A stretch of DNA of 64,000 bases from Rhodanobacter sp. L36. GTDB lineage: Bacteria; Pseudomonadota; Gammaproteobacteria; Xanthomonadales; Rhodanobacteraceae. The translations under genes and the position numbers were made by a program. Shown here in pieces: positions 20,037-28,862 of this stretch (position 1 is its first letter; the number at the start of each line of letters is the position of its first letter). The DNA lies in contig NZ_LMUV01000002.1 of assembly GCF_009765755.1 (NCBI RefSeq), forward strand, positions 1,066,495 to 1,130,494, given 5' to 3'. The notes beneath the pieces were generated by a model. That model was not told the DNA's origin. It did not search any database and was given only the letters and a program-made list of their open reading frames with translations.

Positions 20037-21449
20037 TCAGTCGCGGCTGATGCGCAGCGACTGACCGGGCTTCACGTTGTCGCCCTTGAGATGGTTCCAG
20101 CTGCGTAACTGCGCAACGTCCACCGCATGCGACTTGGCGATCGAGAACAGCGTGTCGCCCTTGGCGACTTTGTAGGTCTGGCCGGTAGCCGCCGGCTTGG
20201 CCTGATCGTCGTTCGCATCGGCCACTTTTTTGCCCTTGCCGGCTTTCTTGCCTGTGGCGGTGGCCGAACCCTTCACGTGCGCCAGGCTGGTGACATGCGT
20301 TGCAGCCACGCCACCTTTCACGCCTGTGAGCGCGGTCTGGTCGCTCTGCGCGCCTTTTTCGGCGGCTACCTTTTCAGCAGCACCCAGCTTGTCGGCGATG
20401 GTGCGCTTGTCCAAGGCCTGTTTGGCAGCGGCAGTATCGGGCGAGGTCGGTGCCACCGCCGCACGTGCGGCATATGTGGCGCCGGGTGCCGAGATCGCCG
20501 TAACGTGGCTGGCATGTCCACCGGTTTCAGCAAGGATGCGGCTGCGGCGGCCGCTGTCCATCGTCACCAGTGCGGCGCCGTCCTGGAACGGCAGGATCGA
20601 GTGATTGCGCATCGCCGTTTTCACGGCGTCGCTTTGCAGGAATTCGATGAAGGTCTGCACTTCGGCGGCCTTCGGGCTGCGCGGGTTGGTCACCAGATAG
20701 AGCGGCGTGTAAAGCACGTAGCTGCCATCGGCGATGTTGGCGACCGACGCGAACTTGCCGTTGATCGAAACCGCCTTCACCTTGCTGTTGCCCTTGATGT
20801 CCCCGAGTGTTGCGGCGCCAAAACCATTCGGATTGAGCTCGATGCCTTCTTCAAGCTTGTGCGTGTTGACGTAGAGACGCGGTGCGGCGACCGGCTGTGT
20901 GCCGCGACCGAACAGCAATTGGCGAAGGCTGTACTCGATGCCGTCGCCGGGGCTGGCAACGGCGTATACGTCGATCGGCGCGGCGCTGCCGCCGACTTCG
21001 CTCCAGTTGGTGATCTTGCCGAAATAGATGTCGTGCGCCTGCTTCAGCGTGAGGTTGCTCACCGGGTTGGACGAGCTGGTGATCAGCACCAGTGCATCCC
21101 ACGCGACCGGCGTGAAGGTGAGGCCGGCGTCCTGCGCGGTTTCGTCGGTGCCGCGCGCGCTGCCGGCGAGATCGGCGGTGCCGAGCGCAACTGCGTCAAT
21201 ACCGGATGCGGTGTTGAACGGCTGCAGCTCGATGGTGCCGTGGCCGGCGCGACTCCAGGCCTGCGCGACTTCGTTGACCACGCCCTGCGCCGTGGCCACG
21301 TCGCCGCGCCAGATCAGCACCGGTCCCTTGGCTGCCGTGCTGGCTTTGGCACGCGAATGCGTATGGGTCTTGGTCTTGGCGATAGCCGGAGTGGCGAGGC
21401 ACGCGCCGATCAATGCAACGGACAGCAGGCGAGTCAGACGGACAGACAT
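20037..21449 (-). CDS. PstS-like phosphate-binding protein with C-terminal LysM
   Basis: A 470-residue exported protein. A signal peptide (LLSVALIGACLATPAIA) precedes a PstS-type periplasmic binding domain (about 45-300: GDVATAQGVVNEVAQAW, LKQAHDIYFGKITNW, YVLYTPLYLVTNP). A low-complexity Ala/Lys linker follows, then a LysM domain at the C-terminus (YKVAKGDTLFSIAKSHAVDV...LRSWNHLKGD). LysM binds peptidoglycan, so the binding protein should be tethered to the cell wall. No pstCAB genes are adjacent, so a transport role is not implied. Confidence 0.85.
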   Translation of the reverse strand: MSVRLTRLLSVALIGACLATPAIAKTKTHTHSRAKASTAAKGPVLIWRGDVATAQGVVNEVAQAWSRAGHGTIELQPFNTASGIDAVALGTADLAGSARGTDETAQDAGLTFTPVAWDALVLITSSSNPVSNLTLKQAHDIYFGKITNWSEVGGSAAPIDVYAVASPGDGIEYSLRQLLFGRGTQPVAAPRLYVNTHKLEEGIELNPNGFGAATLGDIKGNSKVKAVSINGKFASVANIADGSYVLYTPLYLVTNPRSPKAAEVQTFIEFLQSDAVKTAMRNHSILPFQDGAALVTMDSGRRSRILAETGGHASHVTAISAPGATYAARAAVAPTSPDTAAAKQALDKRTIADKLGAAEKVAAEKGAQSDQTALTGVKGGVAATHVTSLAHVKGSATATGKKAGKGKKVADANDDQAKPAATGQTYKVAKGDTLFSIAKSHAVDVAQLRSWNHLKGDNVKPGQSLRISRD

Positions 21450-21653
21450 GGCGATGGGAAACCCCGGCAGAAATTCAAAGAAACGCAAGAATGTGCACGA
21501 TGCGGCGCACATGAAGTGGAGCACACAGCGTATTTCATCGGCCTGAACCTAAAACATCAAGCACTTTCATGCGTTTGCATCGGGATTGACGCCTGACGCG
21601 TGCGCAGCGACACAGCCCGGCGTGTACCGGGCGACGATTTGAACGTGGTCTTG

Positions 21654-23054
21654 TCACTCGATCACCACGTAACGCGTACCGTCGGCATCCGCCACCACCA
21701 GCACCAGTTGACGCGGCTTCACGCCGGACAATCCGCGCAGCATGCGCAGGCTGGTGATGCGCTGGTTGCCCACGCCGATCACGATGTCGTCGGTGGTGAG
21801 TCCCGCGCGCGCAGCGCGACTTCCCGGCTGCACCGCATAGACGCCAACGCCGTAGATGCCCTGGCTGCGACGGCTCTCGTCGAGGTCGCTGAAGTGCACG
21901 CCGCCCAGGCGTGGATCGAGCTGGGCGCCATCGACGCCGGCGAGTTTTTCCACGCGCAAGGTGGCGCTCACGACTTGCGTCTTGCCATCGCGCAGCACGC
22001 CCAGTTGCATCGCGCTGCCGAGCGGCAACAGACCTTCGGCGTTTCGCAATTCCTGTTCGCTGTGCAGCGGCTTGCCGTTGATCGTGGTCAGCACGTCGCC
22101 GGTCTGCAGTCCGGCGTCTTCCGCGGCGGAACCGTTGCTCACGCCCGTCACCACCACGCCGTTGCTGTCGTCCTTCAGGCCGAGCAGTTGCGCGATGCGT
22201 GGCGTGATCGCCTGCGTCTGCACGCCAAGGCTGCCACGCTGCACTTTTCCATGCGCGAGCAATTGCGCCATCACGTTCGTGGTGAGGTCGCTCGGAATCG
22301 CAAAGCCGATACCGACGTTGCCGCCCGATGGCGTGAAAATCATCGTGTTGATGCCGACCAGTTCGCCGCGCAGATTCACCAGCGCGCCGCCGGAGTTGCC
22401 CGGGTTGATCGAGGCATCGGTCTGGATGAAATTCTGATAGCCGCCGCTACCCGATGCGGAGTCGCCCAGTCCCGAACGTTGCAACGCCGAGACGATGCCC
22501 GAGGTCACCGTCTGCCCGAGCCCGAACGGATCGCCCACCGCCACCACGTAATCACCCACGCGCAGCTTGGATGAATCGGCCAGTGGCAGCGCCTGCAATT
22601 TCTGCGCGGGAATCTGCACCACGGCCACGTCGGTTTCCGGATCGGTGCCGAGCAGCTTGCCCTTGAACGTGCGGCCGTCCTGCAAGGTCACGCTGATGTC
22701 GTCGGCACCGCCCACCACATGATTGTTGGTCAGCACATAGCCCTTTGCCGCATCCACGATCACGCCCGAACCGAGGCTCTGCTCCACGCGCTGCTGCGGC
22801 GTGGCGGGCAGGCCGAAAAACTGCCGCACCACCGGATCGTCGAAGTACGGATTGCGCACCGACACACGCGTGGTCGTGGAAATGTTCACCACCGCCGGCG
22901 TCACGTGTTCGAGCATCGGCGCCAGCGACGGCATCGGCTGGCCATCGATCACCGGTGGCAACGCCGCGGCGCTGGCGCGCGGCGCAAGGCAGATCAGCAC
23001 AGCGGCGCACAGGCCGGCGAGCCAGTGTGAAAGACGATGACGGTGCTGCGACAT
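21654..23054 (-). CDS. Do/DegP-type periplasmic serine protease
   Basis: A 466-residue HtrA-family protease/chaperone. A signal peptide is followed by the trypsin-like domain with the triad His (LTNNHVVGG), Asp (DPETDVAVVQI) and Ser (NPGNSGGALVN), then two PDZ domains (about 255-350 and 370-466). Size and layout match DegQ/DegS-like Do proteases. The start has GGGAGGATCC just upstream of the ATG. It is divergent from nrdJa across a 356-bp regulatory gap. Confidence 0.95.
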   Translation of the reverse strand: MSQHRHRLSHWLAGLCAAVLICLAPRASAAALPPVIDGQPMPSLAPMLEHVTPAVVNISTTTRVSVRNPYFDDPVVRQFFGLPATPQQRVEQSLGSGVIVDAAKGYVLTNNHVVGGADDISVTLQDGRTFKGKLLGTDPETDVAVVQIPAQKLQALPLADSSKLRVGDYVVAVGDPFGLGQTVTSGIVSALQRSGLGDSASGSGGYQNFIQTDASINPGNSGGALVNLRGELVGINTMIFTPSGGNVGIGFAIPSDLTTNVMAQLLAHGKVQRGSLGVQTQAITPRIAQLLGLKDDSNGVVVTGVSNGSAAEDAGLQTGDVLTTINGKPLHSEQELRNAEGLLPLGSAMQLGVLRDGKTQVVSATLRVEKLAGVDGAQLDPRLGGVHFSDLDESRRSQGIYGVGVYAVQPGSRAARAGLTTDDIVIGVGNQRITSLRMLRGLSGVKPRQLVLVVADADGTRYVVIE

Positions 23055-23187
23055 GGATCCTCCCGAGGGCTGTAAAAGCGACGCTGCTTCGACCGGGCCG
23101 GCCGTGGACGGTTCCCAAACGGCTTCCAGGCATCAGCACTTTACAAGCGACAGCGCCGGGGTTAACTTCCCTCCCTGGATTGCAACC

Positions 23188-23199
23188 ACAACATCTTGT
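23188..23199. promoter_or_regulatory. Candidate NrdR box 1
   Basis: ACAACATCTTGT, inside the palindrome CACAACATCTTGTG, fits the NrdR-box pattern AC-N-A-N-AT-N-T-N-GT. NrdR represses ribonucleotide reductase genes when dATP/ATP load is high. It lies 212 bp upstream of the nrdJa start. The match was made by eye; no matrix scan was run. Confidence 0.55.
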
Positions 23200-23219
23200 G
23201 CCGCGATGCCGATGTCGAG

Positions 23220-23231
23220 ACAAGCACTGGT
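23220..23231. promoter_or_regulatory. Candidate NrdR box 2
   Basis: ACAAGCACTGGT keeps the outer positions of the NrdR pattern (AC-A ... T-GT) but not the central AT. Its start is exactly 32 bp from the first box, three helical turns, which is the usual spacing of paired NrdR boxes. The spacing, more than the sequence, supports it. The rest of the 356-bp gap shows no cobalamin riboswitch elements. Confidence 0.45.
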
Positions 23232-23410
23232 GTCCGTGGCCACACTCTTTCAGGGGGAGTCGTGTCGTCGGTAGCAACCGCAGTGAATGGATCGGAGGGC
23301 AACCCTCATCGTCCATCGACCGCGGCAAGCAGATCATTCAGCGGCTTTTGTCGCCACCCATTCCAATAAAAATACGGCAGCCGCGAGGCCACGCCGGGAG
23401 TCACAAATCG

Positions 23411-25570
23411 ATGAGCACAGTGCGTGCGCCAGCCAACGTTTCGTCCATGAGTCGCGATGCCGTGGATATTCCGCTTCAACCAGCCTCCCTGGACATCTGG
23501 GACAAGAAATACCGATTGAAGGCGAAGTCCGGCGAGCCGGTTGACGCCACCATCGACGACACCTACCAGCGCGTCGCGCGCGCCTTGTCGGATGTCGAGA
23601 TCAATGACGAACTGCGCGGCCATTGGTACGAGCGTTTCCTCTGGGCGCTGCGCCGCGGTGCGATCCCCGCCGGCCGCATCACCTCCAACGCCGGCGCGCT
23701 CGCGCACAAGCCGGCCACCAGCACGATCAACTGCACCGTCTCCGGCACCATCCGCGATTCGATGGACGACATCCTGGAGAAGGTCCACGAAGCCGGCCTC
23801 ACGCTGAAAGCCGGTTGCGGCATCGGCTATGAATTCTCCACGCTGCGTCCGCGCGGCGCGTACGTGTCGGGCGCCGGCGCGTACACCAGTGGCCCGCTGT
23901 CGTTCATGGATATCTACGACAAGATGTGCTTCACCGTGTCGTCCGCCGGCGGCCGTCGCGGCGCGCAGATGGGCACGTTCGACATCAGCCATCCCGACGC
24001 CAAGGAGTTCATCCGCGCCAAGCGCGAAGACGGACGCCTGCGTCAGTTCAACCTCAGCCTGCTGATCACCGACGGTTTCATGGACGCGGTGGAACACGAC
24101 CACGACTGGCCGCTGGTTTATCCCGTGCACGTCAAGGAACAGCACGAGATCGATTTGAACGACCCCGCCAAGGTCGTGTGGCGCGAATGGCCCACGCACG
24201 AAAACTATGTCGATCGCGAAGACGGCCTGGTCGCCTGCAAGATCTATAGCCACATCCGCGCGCGGCATCTGTGGGACATGATCATGGTGTCCACCTATGA
24301 CTATGCCGAGCCGGGTTTCATCCTGATCGACAAGGTCAACGAGATGAACAACAACTGGTGGTGCGAGCACATCCGCGCCACCAATCCGTGCGGTGAGCAA
24401 CCGCTGCCGCCGTACGGTTCGTGCCTGCTGGGCTCGATCAACCTCACCACCTTCGTGCGCGATCCGTTCGGCCCGAAGGCGCGCTTCGACTGGGACGAGT
24501 ACCGCGAAGTCGTGAAGGTGTTCACACGCATGCTCGACAACGTGGTCGAGATCAACGGCCTGCCGCTGGAGCAGCAGCGCAACGAGATCCTCAGCAAGCG
24601 TCGCCACGGCATGGGCTTTCTCGGTCTGGGTTCCACCGTCACCATGCTCAAGCATCGTTACGGCAGCGCCGAAGCCGTCGCGTTCACCGAAGAAGTCTCG
24701 CGTGAAATGGCCGTCGCCGGTTGGGAAGTCGCACTCGAACTCGCCAGGGAAAAAGGCCCGGCGCCGGTGCTCACGCGCAAGTTCACCGTCACCGGCGACA
24801 TGCTGCGCAAGCGTCCGGAAATGGTTGCCGATGGTTACAAGGTCGGCGACAGCATTCCCGGCCGCGTGCTGCACGCCAAGTACTCGCGCTACATGCAGCG
24901 CATTGCCAGTGTCGCGCCCAACCTCGTCGCGGAGCTGGCCGAAACCGGCGCGCGCTTCACGCATCACAGCTCGATCGCGCCCACCGGCACCATCTCGCTG
25001 TCGCTCGCCAACAACGCCAGCAACGGCATCGAGCCGAGCTTCGCGCACAGCTATTCGCGCAACGTGATCCGCGAAGGAAAGAAGTCGAAAGAGAAAGTGG
25101 AAGTGCTCAGCTTCGAGCTGCTCGCCTATCGCGCGCTGATCAATGCCGACGCAAAAGTCTTCACCGACGAAGCCGCCAACAAGCTGCCCGATTACTTCGT
25201 CTCCGCCGACGACATCAGTCCGAAAGAGCACGTCGACATCCAGGCCGCTTCGCAAAAATGGATCGACTCGTCGATCTCCAAGACCGCGAACGTGCCCACC
25301 GATTATCCCTACGAAGATTTCAAGGACATCTACTTCTACGCCTACAAGCAGGGCCTGAAAGGATGCACCACGTTCCGCTTCAATCCGGCCGCATTCCAGG
25401 GCGTACTGGTGAAGGAAGCCGATCTCGAAAGCACCCTCTACCGCTTCGAGTTGGAAGACGGTAGCGTTGTCGAACTGAAAGGCAACGAAGAAGTGGAATA
25501 CGACGGCGAGATGCATTCCGCCGCCAACCTCTTCGATGCCTTGAAGGAAGGCTACTACGGCAAGTTCTGA
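23411..25570 (+). CDS. nrdJa: Adenosylcobalamin-dependent ribonucleotide reductase, catalytic part
   Basis: A 719-residue class II ribonucleotide reductase alpha chain, making deoxynucleotides independently of oxygen. Visible elements are STINCTVSGTIRDSMDD with an active-site cysteine, KAGCGIGYEFS, ATNPCGEQPLPPYGSC with the thiyl-radical cysteine block NPCGEQPL, and GCTTFRFNP near the end. The C-terminal swinging cysteine pair is absent here and is instead in the separate NrdJb gene, as in the split NrdJa/NrdJb of Pseudomonas. The ATG at 23411 is chosen as the first in a plausible context; the upstream open frame is antisense to degP. Confidence 0.95.
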   Translation: MSTVRAPANVSSMSRDAVDIPLQPASLDIWDKKYRLKAKSGEPVDATIDDTYQRVARALSDVEINDELRGHWYERFLWALRRGAIPAGRITSNAGALAHKPATSTINCTVSGTIRDSMDDILEKVHEAGLTLKAGCGIGYEFSTLRPRGAYVSGAGAYTSGPLSFMDIYDKMCFTVSSAGGRRGAQMGTFDISHPDAKEFIRAKREDGRLRQFNLSLLITDGFMDAVEHDHDWPLVYPVHVKEQHEIDLNDPAKVVWREWPTHENYVDREDGLVACKIYSHIRARHLWDMIMVSTYDYAEPGFILIDKVNEMNNNWWCEHIRATNPCGEQPLPPYGSCLLGSINLTTFVRDPFGPKARFDWDEYREVVKVFTRMLDNVVEINGLPLEQQRNEILSKRRHGMGFLGLGSTVTMLKHRYGSAEAVAFTEEVSREMAVAGWEVALELAREKGPAPVLTRKFTVTGDMLRKRPEMVADGYKVGDSIPGRVLHAKYSRYMQRIASVAPNLVAELAETGARFTHHSSIAPTGTISLSLANNASNGIEPSFAHSYSRNVIREGKKSKEKVEVLSFELLAYRALINADAKVFTDEAANKLPDYFVSADDISPKEHVDIQAASQKWIDSSISKTANVPTDYPYEDFKDIYFYAYKQGLKGCTTFRFNPAAFQGVLVKEADLESTLYRFELEDGSVVELKGNEEVEYDGEMHSAANLFDALKEGYYGKF

Positions 25571-25629
25571 AACCATCGCACGCATTCGCATGCGACAAAA
25601 TCAAGAAACCATCGGAGGGGAACCACAGC

Positions 25630-26241
25630 ATGTCCATCGACAACGAGATCGAAGTGAACGGCAACACGGCACCGACTGCCGCGGAACCATCCGCAGCTTT
25701 GCCGCCACTTCCGGAAGTCGCGACCGTCGCCACCTCGGCACCGGTTGCAGCGAAGAAAGCTGCACCGAAAAAGAAAGCCGTGAAGAAAGCTGCAGCGAAA
25801 AAAGCCGCGCCGAAAAAGGCCGCCGCCAAGAAAGCTGCACCGAAGAAAGCCGTCAAGAAAGCTTCGGCCAAGAAAGCCGTGAAAAAGGCTGCCAGGAAAG
25901 TCGCCAAGAAAGCGGTGAAGAAATCGGCAGCGAAAAAAGCGGTGAAGAAGGCCGTCAAGAAAGTTGCCAAGAAGGCCGCTTCCGTCAAGAAAGCGGTGAA
26001 GAAAGTCGCGAAGAAAGTGGCAAAGAAAGCCGGCGCCGCCAAGAAAGCGGTGACGAAAGCCGTAAAGAAGGTCAGCAGCAAAAAGACGGCCAAAAAGGCC
26101 GCACCAAAGAAGGCGGCTAAAAAATCCGCCAGCAAGAAAGCCGTCGTCAAGACGGCCAAGAGGTCCACTGCCAGCAAGAAAGCGAGCGCCAAGCCGGCAC
26201 GCAAGTCCGCCGGCAAGAAAGCCGCTGCAAAACGGAAGTAA
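25630..26241 (+). CDS. Histone H1-like lysine/alanine-rich protein
   Basis: A 203-residue protein. About 45 N-terminal residues are acidic/neutral (MSIDNEIEVNGNTAPTAAEP), then the chain becomes almost only Ala, Lys, Val and Pro in AAKKAxxKKA repeats, ending KKAAAKRK. Such histone H1-like (AlgP/HctB-type) proteins bind DNA non-specifically and compact the nucleoid. GGAGGGGAA precedes the ATG. It sits between the two halves of the class II reductase, and a strong terminator follows. Confidence 0.9.
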   Translation: MSIDNEIEVNGNTAPTAAEPSAALPPLPEVATVATSAPVAAKKAAPKKKAVKKAAAKKAAPKKAAAKKAAPKKAVKKASAKKAVKKAARKVAKKAVKKSAAKKAVKKAVKKVAKKAASVKKAVKKVAKKVAKKAGAAKKAVTKAVKKVSSKKTAKKAAPKKAAKKSASKKAVVKTAKRSTASKKASAKPARKSAGKKAAAKRK

Positions 26242-26252
26242 GCACCACCGCG

Positions 26253-26287
26253 TCCGGCCCGGCCTCGTTGCCGGGCCGGATGTTTTT
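26253..26287 (+). terminator. Intrinsic terminator after the histone-like gene
   Basis: TCCGGCCCGGC, a 6-nt loop and GCCGGGCCGGA form a perfect 11-bp stem followed by TGTTTTT. It would separate the nrdJa/histone-like transcript from nrdJb, so nrdJb may need read-through or its own promoter. Confidence 0.85.
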
Positions 26288-26379
26288 CCGAATGCGCCGC
26301 CGGCGCCGCGACAACACAACTTGCAGCCGGCCACGCCGCACCGCATATCACTCATAAGTCCTTAAAAAGAAGCGAACCC

Positions 26380-27120
26380 ATGGCGATCAAGATCGAAAAG
26401 AAGATCACCGGCTACAACGTGGTCAAACCCGAAGACAAACTTGCCGCCAGCGCGGTCGCTGCGCCCGTCGTCTCTAAAGAGCCGCCGATGGCCGAAGTGA
26501 TCCAGATGCACGAAAGCGTGGAACGCCCCGAAACTCTGGTTGGCTCCACCTTCAAGATCAAGTCGCCGCTGTTCGAACACGCGCTGTACGTCACCATCAA
26601 CGACATCGTGTTGAACATCGGCACGCCGCACGAACTGCGCCGCCCCTTCGAGATCTTCATCAACTCGAAAAACATGGACCACTTTCAGTGGATCGTGGCG
26701 CTCACCCGCATTCTGTCCGCCGTGTTCCGCAAAGGCGGCGACGTCACCTTCATCGTGGAAGAGCTCAAAGCCGTGTTCGATCCGCGCGGCGGCTACTTCA
26801 AGTCCGGCGGCATCTACATGCCCAGCATCGTCGCCGAGATCGGCGCGGTGATCGAACAGCACATGAAAAACATCGGCCTCATCCACGACCCCGACATCGA
26901 CGACGCCACACGCAAGCTCATCGCTGACAAGCGCGCTGCGTACGAATCGGCGGGCGCTAAAAAAAACTCTGACGTAAGCGCTGCGGGCTCCACCAGCGAA
27001 ACCGAATCCTCCGACTTCCCGCCCGGCGCCACGCTGTGCGCCAAGTGCAACACGCGTGCGCTGGTGCTGATGGATGGATGTCAGACGTGTTTGAATTGTG
27101 GGTATTCGAAGTGCGGTTGA
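26380..27120 (+). CDS. nrdJb: Class II ribonucleotide reductase, NrdJb part (TSCPD-like)
   Basis: A 246-residue protein matching the C-terminal part of split class II reductases. The middle (about 45-165: GSTFKIKSPLFEHALYV, GTPHELRRPFEIFINSKN) is the TSCPD-type domain. The C-terminus has two Cys-x-x-Cys pairs and a final cysteine (LCAKCN ... CQTCLNCGYSKCG); such cysteines re-reduce the active site of NrdJa. AAAGAAG lies just before the start. The stop codon is immediately followed by tRNA-Ser sequence, at the left junction of an integrated element. The conserved CGYSKCG end shows the coding sequence itself is not truncated. Confidence 0.9.
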   Translation: MAIKIEKKITGYNVVKPEDKLAASAVAAPVVSKEPPMAEVIQMHESVERPETLVGSTFKIKSPLFEHALYVTINDIVLNIGTPHELRRPFEIFINSKNMDHFQWIVALTRILSAVFRKGGDVTFIVEELKAVFDPRGGYFKSGGIYMPSIVAEIGAVIEQHMKNIGLIHDPDIDDATRKLIADKRAAYESAGAKKNSDVSAAGSTSETESSDFPPGATLCAKCNTRALVLMDGCQTCLNCGYSKCG

Positions 27121-27189
<69 letters not shown>

Positions 27190-27202
27190 AGAATGCATAC
27201 AA

Positions 27203-27226
27203 GCCTCTGATTTCAGGGGCTTTTTT
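27203..27226 (+). terminator. Intrinsic terminator after tRNA-Ser fragment
   Basis: GCCTCTGA, two T, TCAGGGGC (8-bp stem with one G-T pair) and six T. It lies just inside the element. Confidence 0.8.
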
Positions 27227-27354
27227 GTGTTTTGGTAAAGCCGTTCACGATCCTGTCCCATACGTGATGGTCGTCGCCAATTCGGATAGGCTGGCTCGAC
27301 TGGCTCGACTGGCTTGATGGTCAGGAGAGGAATTTACAGCTCAGGGGAAATGAC

Positions 27355-27843
27355 GTGGTTCATCAGAAAGGATTCCGAAGACGGGCAAGAGACCACGATT
27401 CAACCCCGATATCAGAAGAGCCGGCTAAAAAGAAGGGTTGGGAATGGTGGTGCAGGCTCGACCGCGGCATAGACGTCATCGATACCTTCACGACGAGCAT
27501 CAGCAAGACCGCGAGGGCTAATTTTGAACGTGCTCGCGACCAGCTCAGTCAGCTAGAAATAACTGAGTGGAGCAAGCCAAACCCAGCCTCTTACATCAAG
27601 AAAAATCACATATATGTGATACGCTTTCAAGACGAAGCGAGTAAGAAATGGAGAATTTTCGGCCATGCTGACGTCGATGCAAAGCGCTTCATCCTGTCTC
27701 ACGTAGCTTATGAGCAAAACTATGTCTACCTGCCTAAAGGGTCCCCAAATTGGGCAGCTGCCTTCCAAAAACTTGCAGCCGCCGATCTTACTCAACACGC
27801 TCATCAGTGTTTCAAACCTATCGTTGCTGCCGAAACCAGTTGA
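27355..27843 (+). CDS. Toxin-like protein of a possible TA cassette
   Basis: A 162-residue protein read from a GTG. The N-terminal half is charged and helical; the C-terminal half (KKNHIYVIRFQDEASKKWRIFGHADVDAKRFILSHVAYE in pieces) has the alternating strands and basic residues of RelE/HigB-like folds, with its aromatic/basic pattern ending in VYLPKGSP. It is directly followed by an XRE-type regulator gene. I infer a toxin-like role from fold pattern and neighbour; homology was not tested. Overlapping frames make the exact start uncertain. GC is lower than in the chromosome. Confidence 0.6.
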   Translation: MVHQKGFRRRARDHDSTPISEEPAKKKGWEWWCRLDRGIDVIDTFTTSISKTARANFERARDQLSQLEITEWSKPNPASYIKKNHIYVIRFQDEASKKWRIFGHADVDAKRFILSHVAYEQNYVYLPKGSPNWAAAFQKLAAADLTQHAHQCFKPIVAAETS

Positions 27844-27850
27844 AACGCCT

Positions 27851-28312
27851 ATGGAGAACGCGCTGGTTGTGTTCTTTGATCACTCCGCGGACAGTTCTCC
27901 AATGTTTTACAGCGACTACTTTACAAAAGTAGACGCCACCGTTGTGCGAGATCACCTCGATGATCTGCGCGAAAAGACAAGCTGGATTGATCGTGAATAC
28001 AGGGAAGCTTATGCCGTTGCCGCCGTAGAGCAAGGCATTGCTTGGCAGATTCGAATCAATCGCGAACGTCGCGGCCTGAGACAGTCGGATCTTGCCAAGA
28101 AGATTGGAACGAATCAGGCGGGCGTAAGCCGCATTGAAGATCCCGAGTACGGACGACATTCCATCCCACAACTTTTGAAGCTAGCTCAAGCATTCGACTG
28201 CGCGCTGATTGTGAAACTCGCGCCTTACTCATGCTTGGCGCGCGAGAGCAATTCACTATCTGCTGACGAACTCTACGCAGCTAGCTTCGATGAAGAAATA
28301 CAAGGAGAGTGA
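27851..28312 (+). CDS. XRE-family helix-turn-helix regulator
   Basis: A 153-residue protein starting MENALVVFFDHSADSS, with a helix-turn-helix of the Cro/C1 (XRE) type at about residues 80-135: IRINRERRGLRQSDLAKKIGTNQAGVSRIEDPEY. In toxin-antitoxin pairs of the HigBA type the antitoxin carries such a domain. It starts 7 bp after the preceding stop, so the two are probably one operon. The longer open frame upstream overlaps the toxin-like gene and is not used. Confidence 0.75.
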   Translation: MENALVVFFDHSADSSPMFYSDYFTKVDATVVRDHLDDLREKTSWIDREYREAYAVAAVEQGIAWQIRINRERRGLRQSDLAKKIGTNQAGVSRIEDPEYGRHSIPQLLKLAQAFDCALIVKLAPYSCLARESNSLSADELYAASFDEEIQGE

Positions 28313-28313
28313 C

Positions 28314-28697
28314 GTGGCAACAACAAAGAATGCTGGATCGAATACACCAGCGCCGGGTTTTGATACGGTGCAGTCGGTTCCCAAGCGCACGCCTGAAGAA
28401 ATGCGATCAAGCGTGAATGAAAGTATCTCTCAAGCCGTCACAATCTATGCAGACTCGCTGATCCAAATAGGCGCAGGTCCGTTCGTCAGCAGGTTTAGCT
28501 TGGGCACGCAAAATCCTAATGATGGCAAGATATCCAGCGCTGTAAACATCGTCATGCCAACTAACGCTGTTTTGGATCTTTGCACTCAGATTCTTGCTTT
28601 GTACGGTACGACGGCAACTGCGGATTCGTTCGATGGCAGCTTCGATCCGTTCATTGAACGATTGCGCAAGTTGGCGAAATCGATTGAGCCCAATTAG
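28314..28697 (+). CDS. Hypothetical protein, third gene of the cassette
   Basis: A 127-residue protein not recognised. The GTG at 28314 is preferred because AAGGAG sits 6 nt upstream and the previous stop ends at 28312; an in-frame ATG at 28290 is the alternative. The middle is mixed alpha/beta (ADSLIQIGAGPFVSRFSLG, AVNIVMPTNAVLDLCTQIL), with a helical C-terminus ending RLRKLAKSIEPN. It has no signal peptide or membrane helix. It is presumably cotranscribed with the toxin-like and XRE genes and ends in a convergent gap. Confidence 0.6.
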   Translation: MATTKNAGSNTPAPGFDTVQSVPKRTPEEMRSSVNESISQAVTIYADSLIQIGAGPFVSRFSLGTQNPNDGKISSAVNIVMPTNAVLDLCTQILALYGTTATADSFDGSFDPFIERLRKLAKSIEPN

Positions 28698-28862
28698 GTA
28701 AGCTCGGATACAGAGTCTATTCGAGGAGCATTCCCATGCGGCGTGTATAGCCCGAACCGCCGTTTGATCATCGGCCAGTTCGCGCTTACCGAGTCGTGAC
28801 ACGTTCCTGCACCCGCTCGCGCGTATAGCTGCCCAGCCGGTACCGTGTTGGATGCCGAATCG

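Noticed and set aside
23055..23410. Possible cobalamin riboswitch before the B12-dependent reductase
   Set aside because: Looked for the B12-box and the conserved core in the leader and did not find them; NrdR-type sites fit better.
23306..25591. 761-codon open frame antisense to nrdJa
   Set aside because: The mirrored strand of a strongly conserved reductase; composition (many Ala, Arg, His, Val) is typical of antisense shadow frames.
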